Below the pieces are notes generated by a model. It ran no database searches. It saw nothing but the letters and a program-made list of their open reading frames with translations, and was not told where the DNA came from. 64,000 bases of DNA from Flavobacteriaceae bacterium. GTDB lineage: Bacteria > Bacteroidota > Bacteroidia > Flavobacteriales > Flavobacteriaceae. Position 1 is the first letter of the stretch. Each line of letters starts with the position of its first letter. The translations under genes and the position numbers were made by a program. The stretch spans positions 1 through 64,000 of the forward strand of contig JABDNT010000028.1 of assembly GCA_013043685.1 (NCBI GenBank). The letters run 5' to 3'. Below are positions 18,229 through 27,956 of this stretch, piece by piece.

Positions 18229-19665
18229 TTAATCCTTGATAACTCCAAATTCACTTTTAGTACCGTATTTGTCCATCAGGTATACCAGGCTCGCCATTGT
18301 AGCGCCCCCTAATTCCAACTCGCGTTTGTTCACGGCATCGAATGTATCAACCGCTGAGTGATGATGATCGAAGTAACGCTGAGAATCCGGTCGCAATCCA
18401 GATAGGACAATGCTGCCATCCTTCAGCGGGCCTATATCTGCTCCACTTCCTCCTTTTACAAATGAATGTATGAGATAGGGTTCGAACAGACTTTTCCAGC
18501 TCTCTATTTGGGCAAAGTTTTTTTCATCGGTATCGAAAGAAAAACCTCTGGGAGTAAATCCACCCGCATCACTTTCAAGGGCAAAAACATGTTTTTCATT
18601 TCTTAGCCGGGCTTCTTCAGCATATTTTCTTCCACCACGGAGTCCGTTCTCCTCATTCATAAAAAGTACTACACGAATACTGTGCTTTGGCTTATAACCA
18701 ATTTCCCTGAACAATCGTAAGACTTCCATGGATTGCACGCAACCCGCTCCGTCATCGTGAGAGCCATCCCCCAGATCCCATGAATCCAAATGGCCACCCA
18801 CAACCATATATCGATCCGGGTAGGTTGAACCCGTGATCTCGCCAATAACATTATACGATTGAACATCGGGGTAAGTCCTGCAGGACTGCTTGAAGTAAAA
18901 TTTTAGATCCGATTTCAATTTTAATGCGCTGCTGAGATAATCGGCACCGTTGGTGCTTATTGCAGCGGCAGGTATCCTTTGATCGGGGGGAGTATCCCCG
19001 TAAGTCATTGCACCTGTATGTGGGTAATCGTCCTTGCGTAAGTTCATAGATCGAACTAGAACTCCCACCGCACCGTATTTGGCTGCCTCCATAGCACCGG
19101 CGTATCGCTGATTCACGCATCCGCCATATGCTTCAAAAGTGCGAATAAGATTCGCCTGCATAGGCCTGTTGTAAAATACGATCTTCCCTTCTATCGCAGA
19201 TCGACCCAGTTTCTCAAGCTCCTCGAAACTCTGAACCTCAACCACGTATGCTTTAAGACCGCCACTGGGTGTGGCTACCGATCCACCCAGGGCGCAAATA
19301 TTGGTGGTTGACGTAATTCCGGGTGCGGTTTCAATATAAGCGTATTCTTTTACACCACGCGTCCATTTCGGAACCATAACAGGCTGAAGCCACACCTTGT
19401 CGAGACCTAATTTTTTTAGTTCCGATTCTGTATACCGTATTGCTTTTTCAGCCTCTATTGATCCGGACAAGCGGCCTCCAATTTCATTGGATAAATGATC
19501 CAGCCAATCGTAACTTTTACCATTTAACAATGCTGCATCGTACAGGGAACGAATTGTTATCGAGTCTTCCTTGTTCACTACCTGTGCCGAAATAGAGGAC
19601 ATCAAGATCACGAACAATGAGGTGATTAAAGTAATTCTGTTATTTAGCAAAAAATTTTCTTTCAT
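18229..19665 (-). CDS. M28 family zinc peptidase, exported
   Basis: The 478-residue aminopeptidase/carboxypeptidase-Q-like enzyme has a signal peptide ending near SSISAQ. The two-zinc centre is visible in VVGGHLDSWDLGDGSHDDGA (His and bridging Asp), in FMNEENGLRGG (Glu pair), in LESDAGG (Asp) and in a late YFDHHHSAVDTFD (His). A PA-like domain lies between residues about 120 and 270. The start at 19665 (MKENFLLNN) gives the best signal peptide; a TTG 21 bp upstream is the alternative. It probably trims peptides in the periplasm or outside the cell. Confidence 0.93.
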   Translation of the reverse strand: MKENFLLNNRITLITSLFVILMSSISAQVVNKEDSITIRSLYDAALLNGKSYDWLDHLSNEIGGRLSGSIEAEKAIRYTESELKKLGLDKVWLQPVMVPKWTRGVKEYAYIETAPGITSTTNICALGGSVATPSGGLKAYVVEVQSFEELEKLGRSAIEGKIVFYNRPMQANLIRTFEAYGGCVNQRYAGAMEAAKYGAVGVLVRSMNLRKDDYPHTGAMTYGDTPPDQRIPAAAISTNGADYLSSALKLKSDLKFYFKQSCRTYPDVQSYNVIGEITGSTYPDRYMVVGGHLDSWDLGDGSHDDGAGCVQSMEVLRLFREIGYKPKHSIRVVLFMNEENGLRGGRKYAEEARLRNEKHVFALESDAGGFTPRGFSFDTDEKNFAQIESWKSLFEPYLIHSFVKGGSGADIGPLKDGSIVLSGLRPDSQRYFDHHHSAVDTFDAVNKRELELGGATMASLVYLMDKYGTKSEFGVIKD

Positions 19666-19692
19666 TTTCAATTCTGAATATCGCAATTATAT

Positions 19693-20571
19693 TTATTCAT
19701 TTTGCAATCGGTCCTTATACTCCGATATTTTGGCTTTTACTTCCGGATCGAGATCCGGTTCTCTGATATCTTCATATTTTGATATTTCCTGAAGAAGAAT
19801 TGAAGCAACAATCAATCGCGCTGCAGGTTTATTGTCTGCCGGAATAGCGTACCAGGGAGCGTGGGGCTTGGATGTTCTGTTCAGAATATCTTCATAGCAG
19901 AACATATATTTATCCCACAACTCTCGTTCATCGAGGTCACCTGGTGAAAACTTCCAATTCTTTTCTGGCTTGTTCAGCCTTCGTATAAGTCGGTTTTTTT
20001 GCTCATCCTTAGAAAGGTTCAGAAAGAACTTATAGATTAACGTGCCATTTTCGGCAATTGTTTTCTCGAAATTATTGATCTGTTCAAAACGCCGGTCCCA
20101 GAATGCCTGGTTCACATCGTCGGTACTATGAACACCTGGAAGGTTTTCAGCCATAATATACCCGGGATGAACTCGGGTTACCAGGACATTTTCATAATGT
20201 GTTCGGTTGAATACGCCAAATTTCCCTCGGGCCGGCAGGGCGATGTAATGTCGCCAGATGTAATCATGTTTGCGCTCCAGGTCTGTAGGTACCTTAAAAC
20301 TGTGGACAACCACCCCACGAGCATTGAAGTCTTTAAAAACTTCTCGAATGAGGCTGTCTTTTCCTGCAGTATCCATTCCTTGCAGGCAAACCAGGACCGC
20401 GTATTTACCATGTGCGTATAAAGTATCCTGAAGTTTTCCAAGTTTCTTTCTCGTCTCACGAAGTGAACTGGATAATGTTTTCTTGTCACTTCTGAAGTCC
20501 TCATGGGTATTAAGATCGCTAATTGAAACTTTCGAAGTTATCTTATATTTTGAAATTTCTATAGGTTCCAT
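19693..20571 (-). CDS. PPK2 family polyphosphate:nucleotide phosphotransferase
   Basis: The 292-residue P-loop kinase transfers phosphate between polyphosphate and nucleotides. Key motifs are Walker A LQGMDTAGKDSLIREVF (near residue 65), FGVFNRTHYENVLVTRVHP, the lid region DRRFEQINNFEKTI and KFFLNLSKDEQKNRLIRRL. It is the short single-domain type. It lies 6 bp after the response regulator gene and 27 bp before the peptidase gene. The favoured nucleotide (AMP, ADP or GDP) cannot be decided by eye. Confidence 0.93.
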   Translation of the reverse strand: MEPIEISKYKITSKVSISDLNTHEDFRSDKKTLSSSLRETRKKLGKLQDTLYAHGKYAVLVCLQGMDTAGKDSLIREVFKDFNARGVVVHSFKVPTDLERKHDYIWRHYIALPARGKFGVFNRTHYENVLVTRVHPGYIMAENLPGVHSTDDVNQAFWDRRFEQINNFEKTIAENGTLIYKFFLNLSKDEQKNRLIRRLNKPEKNWKFSPGDLDERELWDKYMFCYEDILNRTSKPHAPWYAIPADNKPAARLIVASILLQEISKYEDIREPDLDPEVKAKISEYKDRLQNE

Positions 20572-20577
20572 GTTGTT

Positions 20578-21741
20578 TTATTTAGATGCGAAAAGTTTTA
20601 CGTCTTCTTCGCTTACTTCAGTACTACCAAGAATTATTAGCCTTTCCACCACATTGCGTAATTCACGGATGTTACCCGTCCAATCGTACTCCTTTAATTT
20701 CTTCAGTGCTTTTTCTGAAAATTTCTTCTGGGCTGTCCCATGTTCATCTGCTATCTTCTTTGTAAAATAATCGACTAATAATGGTATGTCCTCTCTTCGT
20801 TCGCTCAAAGCAGGCACTTTTATGAGTATAACCGCCAATCTGTGGTAAAGGTCTTCCCTAAATTTTCCTTCTGAAATTTCCTTTTTCAAATTCTTGTTAG
20901 TTGCAGCGATTACCCGAACATCCACTTTAATATCCTTGTCACTACCTACGCGCTGAACTTTATTTTCCTGAAGCGCGCGTAATACCTTTGCCTGAGCGGA
21001 GAGGCTCATATCCCCTACTTCATCCAGGAATATAGTACCCCCATTGGCAGCTTCAAACTTACCGGCTCTGTCTTTATTCGCAGAAGTAAATGCTCCTTTC
21101 ACATGGCCGAACAGTTCACTTTCAATAAGCTCACTGGGAATTGCGGCGCAGTTCACTTCTATCATCGGCCCACCTGCACGATCACTTTTTTGATGCAACC
21201 AGTGCGCAACCAATTCCTTACCCGTTCCATTAGGACCGGTAATAAGTACCCGTGCTTCTGTGGGAGCTACTTTTTCGATCATGTCTTTGATATGGGTAAT
21301 TGCCGCTGATTCCCCAATCATCTCATAATTCTTGCTCACCTTCTTTTTGAGCCTTTTGTTTTCCACAACCAGTTCCTTCCTGTCCAGGGCAATACGCACC
21401 GTGTTTAGAAGTCTGTTAAGGTCGGGTGGTTTCGAAATATAATCGAACGCACCAAGTCTCATTGTGTTGACAGCAGTATCCAGGTCCCCATGTCCTGAAA
21501 TCATTACAATAGGAACTTCTGGCTTTATTTTTTTCACTGCTTCGAGTACTTCTACGCCATCCATTTTAGGCATCTTTATATCGCACAGTATTAAATCGTA
21601 GTCTTCTTTCTTAATTTTCTCAATGCCTTCAAGGCCGTCTTCGGCTTCCGTTACCTGGTAGGTGTCGCTTTCTTCGGAAAGAATTTTCACAAGAACGCGA
21701 CGAATGGCCGCTTCATCTTCAATTATTAAAATTTTTGGCAT
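20578..21741 (-). CDS. response regulator with sigma-54-type AAA+ domain but no HTH
   Basis: This is a 387-residue NtrC-like protein. The receiver domain (1-120) has acidic residues IIEDE, the phospho-acceptor Asp54 in [13 protein letters not shown], and a late Lys in YISKPP. The AAA+ domain (about 140-375) has Walker A GPNGTGKE, Walker [12 protein letters not shown] and the arginine-finger region. The sigma-54 contact loop reads GAFTSA instead of GAFTGA. The protein ends at [12 protein letters not shown], directly after the AAA+ lid, with no Fis-type helix-turn-helix. It could act without specific DNA binding. No histidine kinase is encoded nearby. Confidence 0.92.
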   Translation of the reverse strand: MPKILIIEDEAAIRRVLVKILSEESDTYQVTEAEDGLEGIEKIKKEDYDLILCDIKMPKMDGVEVLEAVKKIKPEVPIVMISGHGDLDTAVNTMRLGAFDYISKPPDLNRLLNTVRIALDRKELVVENKRLKKKVSKNYEMIGESAAITHIKDMIEKVAPTEARVLITGPNGTGKELVAHWLHQKSDRAGGPMIEVNCAAIPSELIESELFGHVKGAFTSANKDRAGKFEAANGGTIFLDEVGDMSLSAQAKVLRALQENKVQRVGSDKDIKVDVRVIAATNKNLKKEISEGKFREDLYHRLAVILIKVPALSERREDIPLLVDYFTKKIADEHGTAQKKFSEKALKKLKEYDWTGNIRELRNVVERLIILGSTEVSEEDVKLFASK

Positions 21742-21743
21742 TG

Positions 21744-22607
21744 TTATAATTTAAGTTTAATTCCGCTTCTAATATAAAAAGTATTTTCCTCGTTGATCCT
21801 ATAAAGACTATTTCTATTGGTATCCCTCAGTCTTATTTCATTATATCCGGTATAAGCCCCGTAAAAGTAAAACAAAACATACTTACTGAAAAAGTACTCA
21901 TAACCTAATCCCGCCATGACTGTGGTCATCGATATATTATCCGCTATTTTCGGCATTCCCATGCCATCAGGAATAGGCAGATCATTCTGTATATTGGAAA
22001 AAAATCCGTCTATTGTTATAAAGCTCTGGACTGTTTGCTTTTTGGTGATATAGTGCTTTAAATTCATTTTAGGAACACCTACCGTATATGACCAGTCGGG
22101 ATGAAACTTTTTGAAATAATTAATTACCGGAATAGGGAAAGGCCGCCCTGCATTAGTGCTGTATTGCAATCCAATAATAAAGCGATCTTTTGTACCTGTA
22201 GAATCCCGGGATCTGTCCTTTACCAGGTATGCGGCACCTGTAAATCTTAGGTCGGAAGAAACGGCTGTTCTTTCTTCAAAATTGGACGCTATCTCCACAC
22301 CAGCCCTCATGCCAACGCGCCAAACTTCAGTCATTTTAAAGGTATAACCAATTCCCAGACGAAACATTTGAAACTTGCGAAGATTCTCTGTATCAAATGG
22401 AACCTTGTCTTCAATATCAAGATCGACGTTGCGATATTCAATTCCGGGTACTAAATAACTGCCATCCCACTCCAGCGGAATTGGAAAATTCACAAAGCCG
22501 CGAAATCTATTAATGCTGTTATTCGAATTCGACTGTGGAATAAAGGTATATTCGATTCGAGCCAGGTCTGTGGCTTGTCCAAAAAGCGAGGTGTATCCCA
22601 AAATCAT
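21744..22607 (-). CDS. probable outer membrane beta-barrel protein (DUF6268-like)
   Basis: The protein of at least 287 residues has alternating beta-strand sequence throughout and ends in RSGIKLKL. The segment ARIEYTFIPQSNSNNSINRF recalls DUF6268 outer membrane proteins. Met at 22607 would give a signal peptide without basic residues. The same frame upstream encodes Ser-Lys-Arg-His before the hydrophobic core but has no ATG, GTG or TTG before the stop at 22659-22661. An ATT at 22635-22637 is a possible non-canonical start. The gene starts just after mscS and 2 bp before the response regulator gene. Confidence 0.75.
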   Translation of the reverse strand: MILGYTSLFGQATDLARIEYTFIPQSNSNNSINRFRGFVNFPIPLEWDGSYLVPGIEYRNVDLDIEDKVPFDTENLRKFQMFRLGIGYTFKMTEVWRVGMRAGVEIASNFEERTAVSSDLRFTGAAYLVKDRSRDSTGTKDRFIIGLQYSTNAGRPFPIPVINYFKKFHPDWSYTVGVPKMNLKHYITKKQTVQSFITIDGFFSNIQNDLPIPDGMGMPKIADNISMTTVMAGLGYEYFFSKYVLFYFYGAYTGYNEIRLRDTNRNSLYRINEENTFYIRSGIKLKL

Positions 22608-22658
22608 GAGATAACAAATTAGATGTCTTTTTGAAATATAACTGATAGTCTTTTGTCT

Positions 22659-23564
22659 TTATTGATCCTTCGTTTGTGTTGGATAAATATGGACATCGCG
22701 CTGAGGGAATGGTATGGTAACACCATTTGCCCGAAATGCTTCATCGATTCTAAATCGAATGTCACTTTTTATTATAGGATCAATAAAACTATCTCCAATA
22801 TAAAAATTCAATGTAAATATAAGGGCTGAATCTCCAAAGTCATTAAATAAAACAAATGGTTTTGGTTTTTTAAGTACTCCTTTTTGAGTATGAGCACATT
22901 CAAGCAATAGTTTTTCCACCAGCCGTGTGTCCGTTCCGTATTTCACACCTACAGTAACGCTTTCCCTGGTGGTTTTATGATTTTGAGTATAGTTTATTAT
23001 GCTATCACTAATGAATTTGTGATTTGGAATGATAATCACTTTATCGTCACGGGTCAGTGCCCTGGTGGTGCGTAACTTAATGTCGATCACGCGTCCTACC
23101 TTGTCATCTATCTGGATGATATCCCCAACAAGCAATGATTTATCCGTAATGATAAACATCCCTGCGATCAAGTCCTGGAATAACTCCTGTAGGGCTAATC
23201 CCAATCCAACAAGCAATGCAGCCGAGGCGGCCAGGAAAGGCGTGATATTCACACCTGCAAGGCTCAGTACTGCAAATACTACGATGATATATACAACATA
23301 CTTGATGAACTTGAATACACTTACGAATTTTCGCGTATCAATATCATCCATCTTTCGGGTGAAGAGTTTCCGGATAAGGTTCAGTATGAAACCAACGATC
23401 AGAAAAGTAATTACGATAAGTAACAAGAGCCCGATTGTAAGTTTAATCTGGTTCTCACCCTGGCCAAATTCAAATCCCCAATTCAGGAATTCTTTAATGG
23501 AACCCCAAATATCTGTCTTTACAACCTCCTGAATCGAATCGGTTACTTTTTCTTTCTGAAACAT
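22659..23564 (-). CDS. small-conductance mechanosensitive channel (MscS family)
   Basis: The 301-residue inner-membrane channel opens on hypo-osmotic shock. Three hydrophobic segments (residues about 40-65, 90-110 and 115-150) precede the MscS beta domain with VGDIIQIDDKVGRVIDIKLR and VIIPNHKFISDSIINYT. The pore helix is rich in Gly/Ala (LAASAALLVGLGLALQ). It lies 2 bp from the ABC permease gene upstream and leads into the DUF6268-like gene. Confidence 0.94.
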   Translation of the reverse strand: MFQKEKVTDSIQEVVKTDIWGSIKEFLNWGFEFGQGENQIKLTIGLLLLIVITFLIVGFILNLIRKLFTRKMDDIDTRKFVSVFKFIKYVVYIIVVFAVLSLAGVNITPFLAASAALLVGLGLALQELFQDLIAGMFIITDKSLLVGDIIQIDDKVGRVIDIKLRTTRALTRDDKVIIIPNHKFISDSIINYTQNHKTTRESVTVGVKYGTDTRLVEKLLLECAHTQKGVLKKPKPFVLFNDFGDSALIFTLNFYIGDSFIDPIIKSDIRFRIDEAFRANGVTIPFPQRDVHIYPTQTKDQ

Positions 23565-23566
23565 TT

Positions 23567-24874
23567 TTAGTATTTAAGCCACTTGATCAGTTCCTTATAA
23601 CTTGCCTTTTTACCATACATAAGAATCCCTACCCGGTAAATTTTCGCAGCAAACCAAACTGTCCCCATAAAAGTAGCAAATAAAATAACTACCGAAAGAA
23701 TTTGTTGCCATAAAGGAACTCCAAATGGTATTCGCATCAGCATGACCACCGGGGAAGTAAACGGAATAAATGAGAACACCTGTGAAACAGTACCATGCGG
23801 ATTGTCGATAACGGTGAAGAAACCTACGTATACAGCTAAAATTAACGGCATTATAATAGGTAGCATAAATTGTTGGGTATCTGTCTCACTATCTACAGCG
23901 GCTCCTATAGCAGCATATAATGAGGCGTATAGTAAATACCCCCCCACGAAAAATAATATGAACATGATCACCAGGTTTAAAATAGGCAGATTGTTCAATT
24001 CCATCATAATGTCCTGCACGAATGCTCCGTCGTTACTAAGGGCTTCAGCCTGCGCCATCGCTTCCTGTTGTTGCATGGCTCCCGCATCTATCCCGAATAT
24101 TGCTGAAATAACCATCCCGAAAACGCCAATTAAAATAACCCAGGCTAAAAATTGTGTTACTCCGGCCATGGATGTTCCTATTATTTTACCCAGTAAGAGT
24201 TTAACGGGCTTCACCGATGAAATGATCACTTCGATTATTCTGCTGGTTTTCTCTTCGATAACGCTGCGCATGATCATATTCCCATAAATAATAATAAACA
24301 TGAAAAGCAGGTACCCCGCTAGTCCGCCAAATCCTAGTTTTAGCCCGGTGCTTAATTTGGACGTTTTCTCACCGCCAAATGTTTCCAATTTAGCTTCGAT
24401 TCGGATACGAAGCGACTCTATCTTCGCCGGATCCAGTCCTGCTTCCTGCAGTTTTAGGGTATTTGCTTTGGCAGCTATGGCATCTTCGATGTTGTCTAAA
24501 AGAATAAACGAAGGTGAATCTTCAGAATAAAAGGTAATATTTTCAGATAATGCATCGAGAGAGTCTACTTCCGCAATATAAAGCAATCCATAATCCCCTG
24601 AAGCTTCCACTGCCTTCTTTGCTTCAGAAAGGTCGCTTCCTGTAACCAACTTATATTTAAGATTATCACCACTTTCAAACTCATCGGAAAACATACCGCT
24701 CTCATCCAACACAGCGATAGTCCGAACCTTATCATTATTGAGTTGCGACAGATAAGCGACCAGTGTAAAGATCCCGACCATGATCAACGGACTCAGGAAA
24801 GTCATAATTATGAAAGCCCTGTTTTTTACCTTGTTAAGGTATTCCCTCTTTATAATTAACGATAAATGATTCAT
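23567..24874 (-). CDS. ABC-2 type transporter permease (NatB-like)
   Basis: The 435-residue permease has an N-terminal membrane anchor (residues about 20-40), a large extracytoplasmic domain (45-185) and a C-terminal group of five or six helices, typical of NatB/YhaP Na+ exporters and related ABC-2 permeases. The start at 24874 (MNHLSLIIKREYLNKVKNRA) is preferred because it begins with the conserved amphipathic helix and lies 10 bp after the ATPase gene; longer starts would run into that gene. Confidence 0.92.
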   Translation of the reverse strand: MNHLSLIIKREYLNKVKNRAFIIMTFLSPLIMVGIFTLVAYLSQLNNDKVRTIAVLDESGMFSDEFESGDNLKYKLVTGSDLSEAKKAVEASGDYGLLYIAEVDSLDALSENITFYSEDSPSFILLDNIEDAIAAKANTLKLQEAGLDPAKIESLRIRIEAKLETFGGEKTSKLSTGLKLGFGGLAGYLLFMFIIIYGNMIMRSVIEEKTSRIIEVIISSVKPVKLLLGKIIGTSMAGVTQFLAWVILIGVFGMVISAIFGIDAGAMQQQEAMAQAEALSNDGAFVQDIMMELNNLPILNLVIMFILFFVGGYLLYASLYAAIGAAVDSETDTQQFMLPIIMPLILAVYVGFFTVIDNPHGTVSQVFSFIPFTSPVVMLMRIPFGVPLWQQILSVVILFATFMGTVWFAAKIYRVGILMYGKKASYKELIKWLKY

Positions 24875-24884
24875 GTGGTTAGGA

Positions 24885-25811
24885 TTAGTTGTTTTGAACA
24901 GTTTGGATGAAAATATCATTAGCGGAAGGAACCACTTCAACAAAGTGAGTTAACTGGCCCTGTGTGGTGAGCAATGAAATAAGGTCATTGGCGGATGTAG
25001 CTTCCGGGATCTTCACTTTACATTGAAATTCATCGTTTATAGATTTAAAATCGGCCGGGAATACTTCAAAATTCTCAGCAAGGCGACTTTTGGCCGAGTT
25101 GTGATCTCCGGAGATCAGGCCTACTTCATAGGTATTCGAGCGAAATTCACGTTTTATATCTATCAGTTTGCCATCGAGTATCTTATTCGCCTCGTGAATA
25201 AGGGCAATATGTTCACACATCTCTTCTACCGATTCCATCCGATGCGTTGAAAATATTACCGTCGCTCCATTATCCCTAAGACGTAAAATTTCATCTTTTA
25301 TCAAATTAGCGTTAATGGGATCAAAGCCACTGAAGGGCTCATCGAATATAAGTAGCTTGGGTTCGTGTAAAACGGTGACCACAAACTGGATTTTTTGTGC
25401 CATCCCTTTCGAAAGTTCCTGAATTTTCTTGTTCCACCAGTCACCAATTTCAAGGCGTTCAAACCAGTATTTCAATCGTTTTTTCGCTTCTTGCTTGGAA
25501 AGGCCCTTTAATTGCGAAAGGTATAATGCCTGCTCCCCAACTTTCATAGATTTATACAACCCCCTCTCTTCCGGTAAATATCCAATATGCCTTATATCAT
25601 CGGGCTTTAAAGGTTGCCCGTCCAGGATCACGGAACCCGTATCCGGCATAGTAATTTGATTGATTATACGAATTAGTGTGGTTTTTCCGGCTCCATTAGG
25701 CCCGAGGAGGCCAAAAACGCTTCCTCTTGGAACCGCTATCGAAACATCGTTCAAGGCCTTAAATTCTCCAAATGACTTTGAAACTTTGTCCGCGACTAAA
25801 AGATTGTCCAT
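24885..25811 (-). CDS. ABC transporter ATP-binding protein (NatA-like)
   Basis: The 308-residue ATPase has Walker A GLLGPNGAGKTTLIRII near residue 35, the Q-loop LPEERGLYKSM, a degenerate signature LSKGMAQKIQFV (Lys for the second Gly) as in NatA/YhaQ proteins, Walker B LLIFDEPFSGFDP and H-loop FSTHRM. A C-terminal DUF4162-like domain follows (about 215-300). It forms the exporter with the permease 10 bp downstream and heads a long minus-strand operon. Confidence 0.95.
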   Translation of the reverse strand: MDNLLVADKVSKSFGEFKALNDVSIAVPRGSVFGLLGPNGAGKTTLIRIINQITMPDTGSVILDGQPLKPDDIRHIGYLPEERGLYKSMKVGEQALYLSQLKGLSKQEAKKRLKYWFERLEIGDWWNKKIQELSKGMAQKIQFVVTVLHEPKLLIFDEPFSGFDPINANLIKDEILRLRDNGATVIFSTHRMESVEEMCEHIALIHEANKILDGKLIDIKREFRSNTYEVGLISGDHNSAKSRLAENFEVFPADFKSINDEFQCKVKIPEATSANDLISLLTTQGQLTHFVEVVPSANDIFIQTVQNN

Positions 25812-26134
25812 AGCTTTTTGTATCGGTGTAAATTTATTTAATTGTTTCCTGCATTATTCCGCAGCAAAAAACAATTCTCAAGTTTGTAGACCCGAGGCTG
25901 CAAATGTTACAAAAATCACATGTATAAATGTATTTAGAGTATTCATCTGTATTTCGAGAGCCTTACTATTAATTTAACTAAAATATCACTTTGCGAGTGG
26001 TTCTAAAAAATGCAAAACCCACCCTGAAATTACTTAAAGGGTGGGAAAAAAATTGCTATGAAAAAGAAAAATTATCACTAATAGATTAGTGACAAACCAA
26101 ATATATATAAAATAATTTAAATAGGTTGTTTTTC
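25812..26134. other. intergenic region between dnaJ and the ABC exporter gene
   Basis: This 323-bp gap has no convincing ORF. It contains the hairpin listed at 26018-26045 and AT-rich sequence on both sides. No TAnnTTTG promoter with proper spacing was found for the ABC operon. Confidence 0.6.
26018..26045 (-). terminator. probable terminator downstream of dnaJ
   Basis: CCCACCCT (26018-26025) and AGGGTGGG (26038-26045) form a perfect 8-bp GC-rich stem with a 12-nt loop. On the minus strand it is followed by TTTTGCATTTTTT. It lies 90 bp after the dnaJ stop. Confidence 0.7.
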
Positions 26135-27256
26135 TTACGAAAACATGTCTTTTACCTTTTCGAAAAACGACTTATCTTCCTTCTCTGGATTTGGCCGGAA
26201 ATGATCGTCAGCGCGCATGTTTTCAAAGAATTCCTTCTGCTCTTTACTGAGGGATTTGGGCGTCCAAACATTCACATGCACTAAAAGGTCTCCTGTGCCA
26301 TAACTATTGATGCTCGGCACCCCTTTCTTACGTAATCTAAGTATTTTTCCACTTTGTGTTCCGGGCTCTATTTTAATTCGAACTTTACCGGTTACTGTAT
26401 CAATTTCCTTGGAAGTCCCTAGTGCGGCTTCAGAAAAACTTATATAGAGATCGTAGTGTAAATTATCACCTTCACGCTGCAGTGTTGAGTGCGGTTGTTC
26501 TTCTATGGCAACCAGCAGGTCACCAGCGATACCTTTGCCCCCGGGAGCTTCATTTCCTTTACCCGAAACTTTCAATTGCATACCATCCACAACACCCGCC
26601 GGAATCTTTATTGATACCGTTTCTTCGGTTAATAACATTCCTTGTGAGTCGGCGTTGGGAGGTTTCTTTTCAATTGTTTGGCCCGTTCCACCACAGGTGG
26701 AGCAAGTAGTAGCCGTTTGCATTCTTCCTAATATCGTATTCTGAATTCGTGTAACCTGTCCCTGTCCGTTACACGTCCCGCAAGTCCTGAAACTTGTCCC
26801 CTGCGCAACTTTTTTGCGTTTAACTTTAATCTTCTTTTCAACACCGTTGGCAATTTCCTCCAGGGTAAGTTTCACACGAATACGCAGATTACTTCCCTTA
26901 ACTCGTCTCTGGCCACCACCAAAGCCGCCGAATCCACCGCCAAAGCCGCCACCACCGAAGGCACCACCGAAGATATCACCAAACTGACTGAAGATATCCT
27001 CCATGTTCATACCTCCGCCGCCAAAGCCTCCTCCTTCAAATGCCTGATGACCGTACTGGTCGTATCGCGCTTTCTTATCCGGATCGCTTAGTACTTCATA
27101 CGCCTCGGCTGCTTTTTTGAACATTTCCTCAGCTTTAGCGTCTCCCGGATTCTTATCCGGGTGATATTCTATGGCCTTCTTGCGATACGCTTTTTTTATT
27201 TCCGCTGCTGACGCATTCTTAGAAATGCCGAGTATGTCGTAAAAATCGTCTTTCAT
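26135..27256 (-). CDS. dnaJ: chaperone protein DnaJ
   Basis: This 373-residue Hsp40 co-chaperone of DnaK has a J domain (1-70) with the HPD motif in [13 protein letters not shown] Gly/Phe-rich linker (about 72-118) follows. The central cysteine region retains CGTCNGQG and CSTCGGTG plus only part of the usual four CxxCxGxG repeats: the first and last repeats are missing, so this is a DnaJ with one zinc module. C-terminal substrate-binding domains come next. The gene starts 4 bp after the grpE stop and forms a heat-shock operon with it. Confidence 0.96.
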   Translation of the reverse strand: MKDDFYDILGISKNASAAEIKKAYRKKAIEYHPDKNPGDAKAEEMFKKAAEAYEVLSDPDKKARYDQYGHQAFEGGGFGGGGMNMEDIFSQFGDIFGGAFGGGGFGGGFGGFGGGQRRVKGSNLRIRVKLTLEEIANGVEKKIKVKRKKVAQGTSFRTCGTCNGQGQVTRIQNTILGRMQTATTCSTCGGTGQTIEKKPPNADSQGMLLTEETVSIKIPAGVVDGMQLKVSGKGNEAPGGKGIAGDLLVAIEEQPHSTLQREGDNLHYDLYISFSEAALGTSKEIDTVTGKVRIKIEPGTQSGKILRLRKKGVPSINSYGTGDLLVHVNVWTPKSLSKEQKEFFENMRADDHFRPNPEKEDKSFFEKVKDMFS

Positions 27257-27260
27257 ATCG

Positions 27261-27815
27261 TTATTGTCCTATCACAACCTTTGGGAAACGGATGATCTTA
27301 TCTCCGAGCTTATAACCTTTTTCTATCACATCTATGATCTTACCTTTCATATCATCAGAGGGTGACGGGATTTGGGTCACGGCCTCATGGATCTCAGCAT
27401 CAAATATGTCCCCCTTTTGAGTTCCTACCGCTTCCAGTCCTTTGGATTTGAGCGTTTCTCTGAGCTTATTGCTTATTAATTCAACTCCTTTATAGAGATT
27501 GTCATCGTGAGATTTCTCAATTTCCTTCAGCGCCCGGTCGAAGTCGTCAATAACAGGAAGGAGCGATACCATCACATCCTCACTAGCCGTTTTGAACAAT
27601 TCTATACGCTCACGACCTGTTCTCTTCTTATAATTTTCAAATTCAGCAAAAAGGCGAAGATACCTGTCCTTTTCATTCTGAAGCTCATTAGAAAGATGCT
27701 CAATTTCACTGATTTTCTTTTCCGCTTTTTTAGATTGCTTCGCGGACGTTTCAGTGTTGTTCATGTCTATTTCTTCCTCGGCCACAGCCGTTGCTTTTTT
27801 GGTCTTTTTACTCAT
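27261..27815 (-). CDS. grpE: nucleotide exchange factor GrpE
   Basis: The 184-residue partner releases ADP from DnaK. It has a disordered charged N-terminus (1-35), a long coiled-coil (about 36-85 with [20 protein letters not shown]) and the C-terminal beta-wing domain with [20 protein letters not shown] and KVVIGQ at the end. It is first in the operon with dnaJ; a TACTTTTG element lies 35 bp upstream. Confidence 0.97.
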   Translation of the reverse strand: MSKKTKKATAVAEEEIDMNNTETSAKQSKKAEKKISEIEHLSNELQNEKDRYLRLFAEFENYKKRTGRERIELFKTASEDVMVSLLPVIDDFDRALKEIEKSHDDNLYKGVELISNKLRETLKSKGLEAVGTQKGDIFDAEIHEAVTQIPSPSDDMKGKIIDVIEKGYKLGDKIIRFPKVVIGQ

Positions 27816-27849
27816 TTAAGATCTAAATTTTCAATATATAATTTGGCTG

Positions 27850-27882
27850 CAAAAGTATTGCCATTTCTTGGATAATGCCAAA
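27850..27882 (-). promoter_or_regulatory. probable promoter of grpE-dnaJ
   Basis: On the minus strand, TTTG (plus 27879-27882) and TACTTTTG (plus 27850-27857) are separated by 21 bp, slightly more than the usual 19. No CIRCE element was seen. Confidence 0.45.
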
Positions 27883-27956
27883 ATGTCACAACATTATTTT
27901 TCAATAAAGAAAGTCGTAAAATAGTATATGGGTTGTTTTTTTGACTGAAGTACAGA

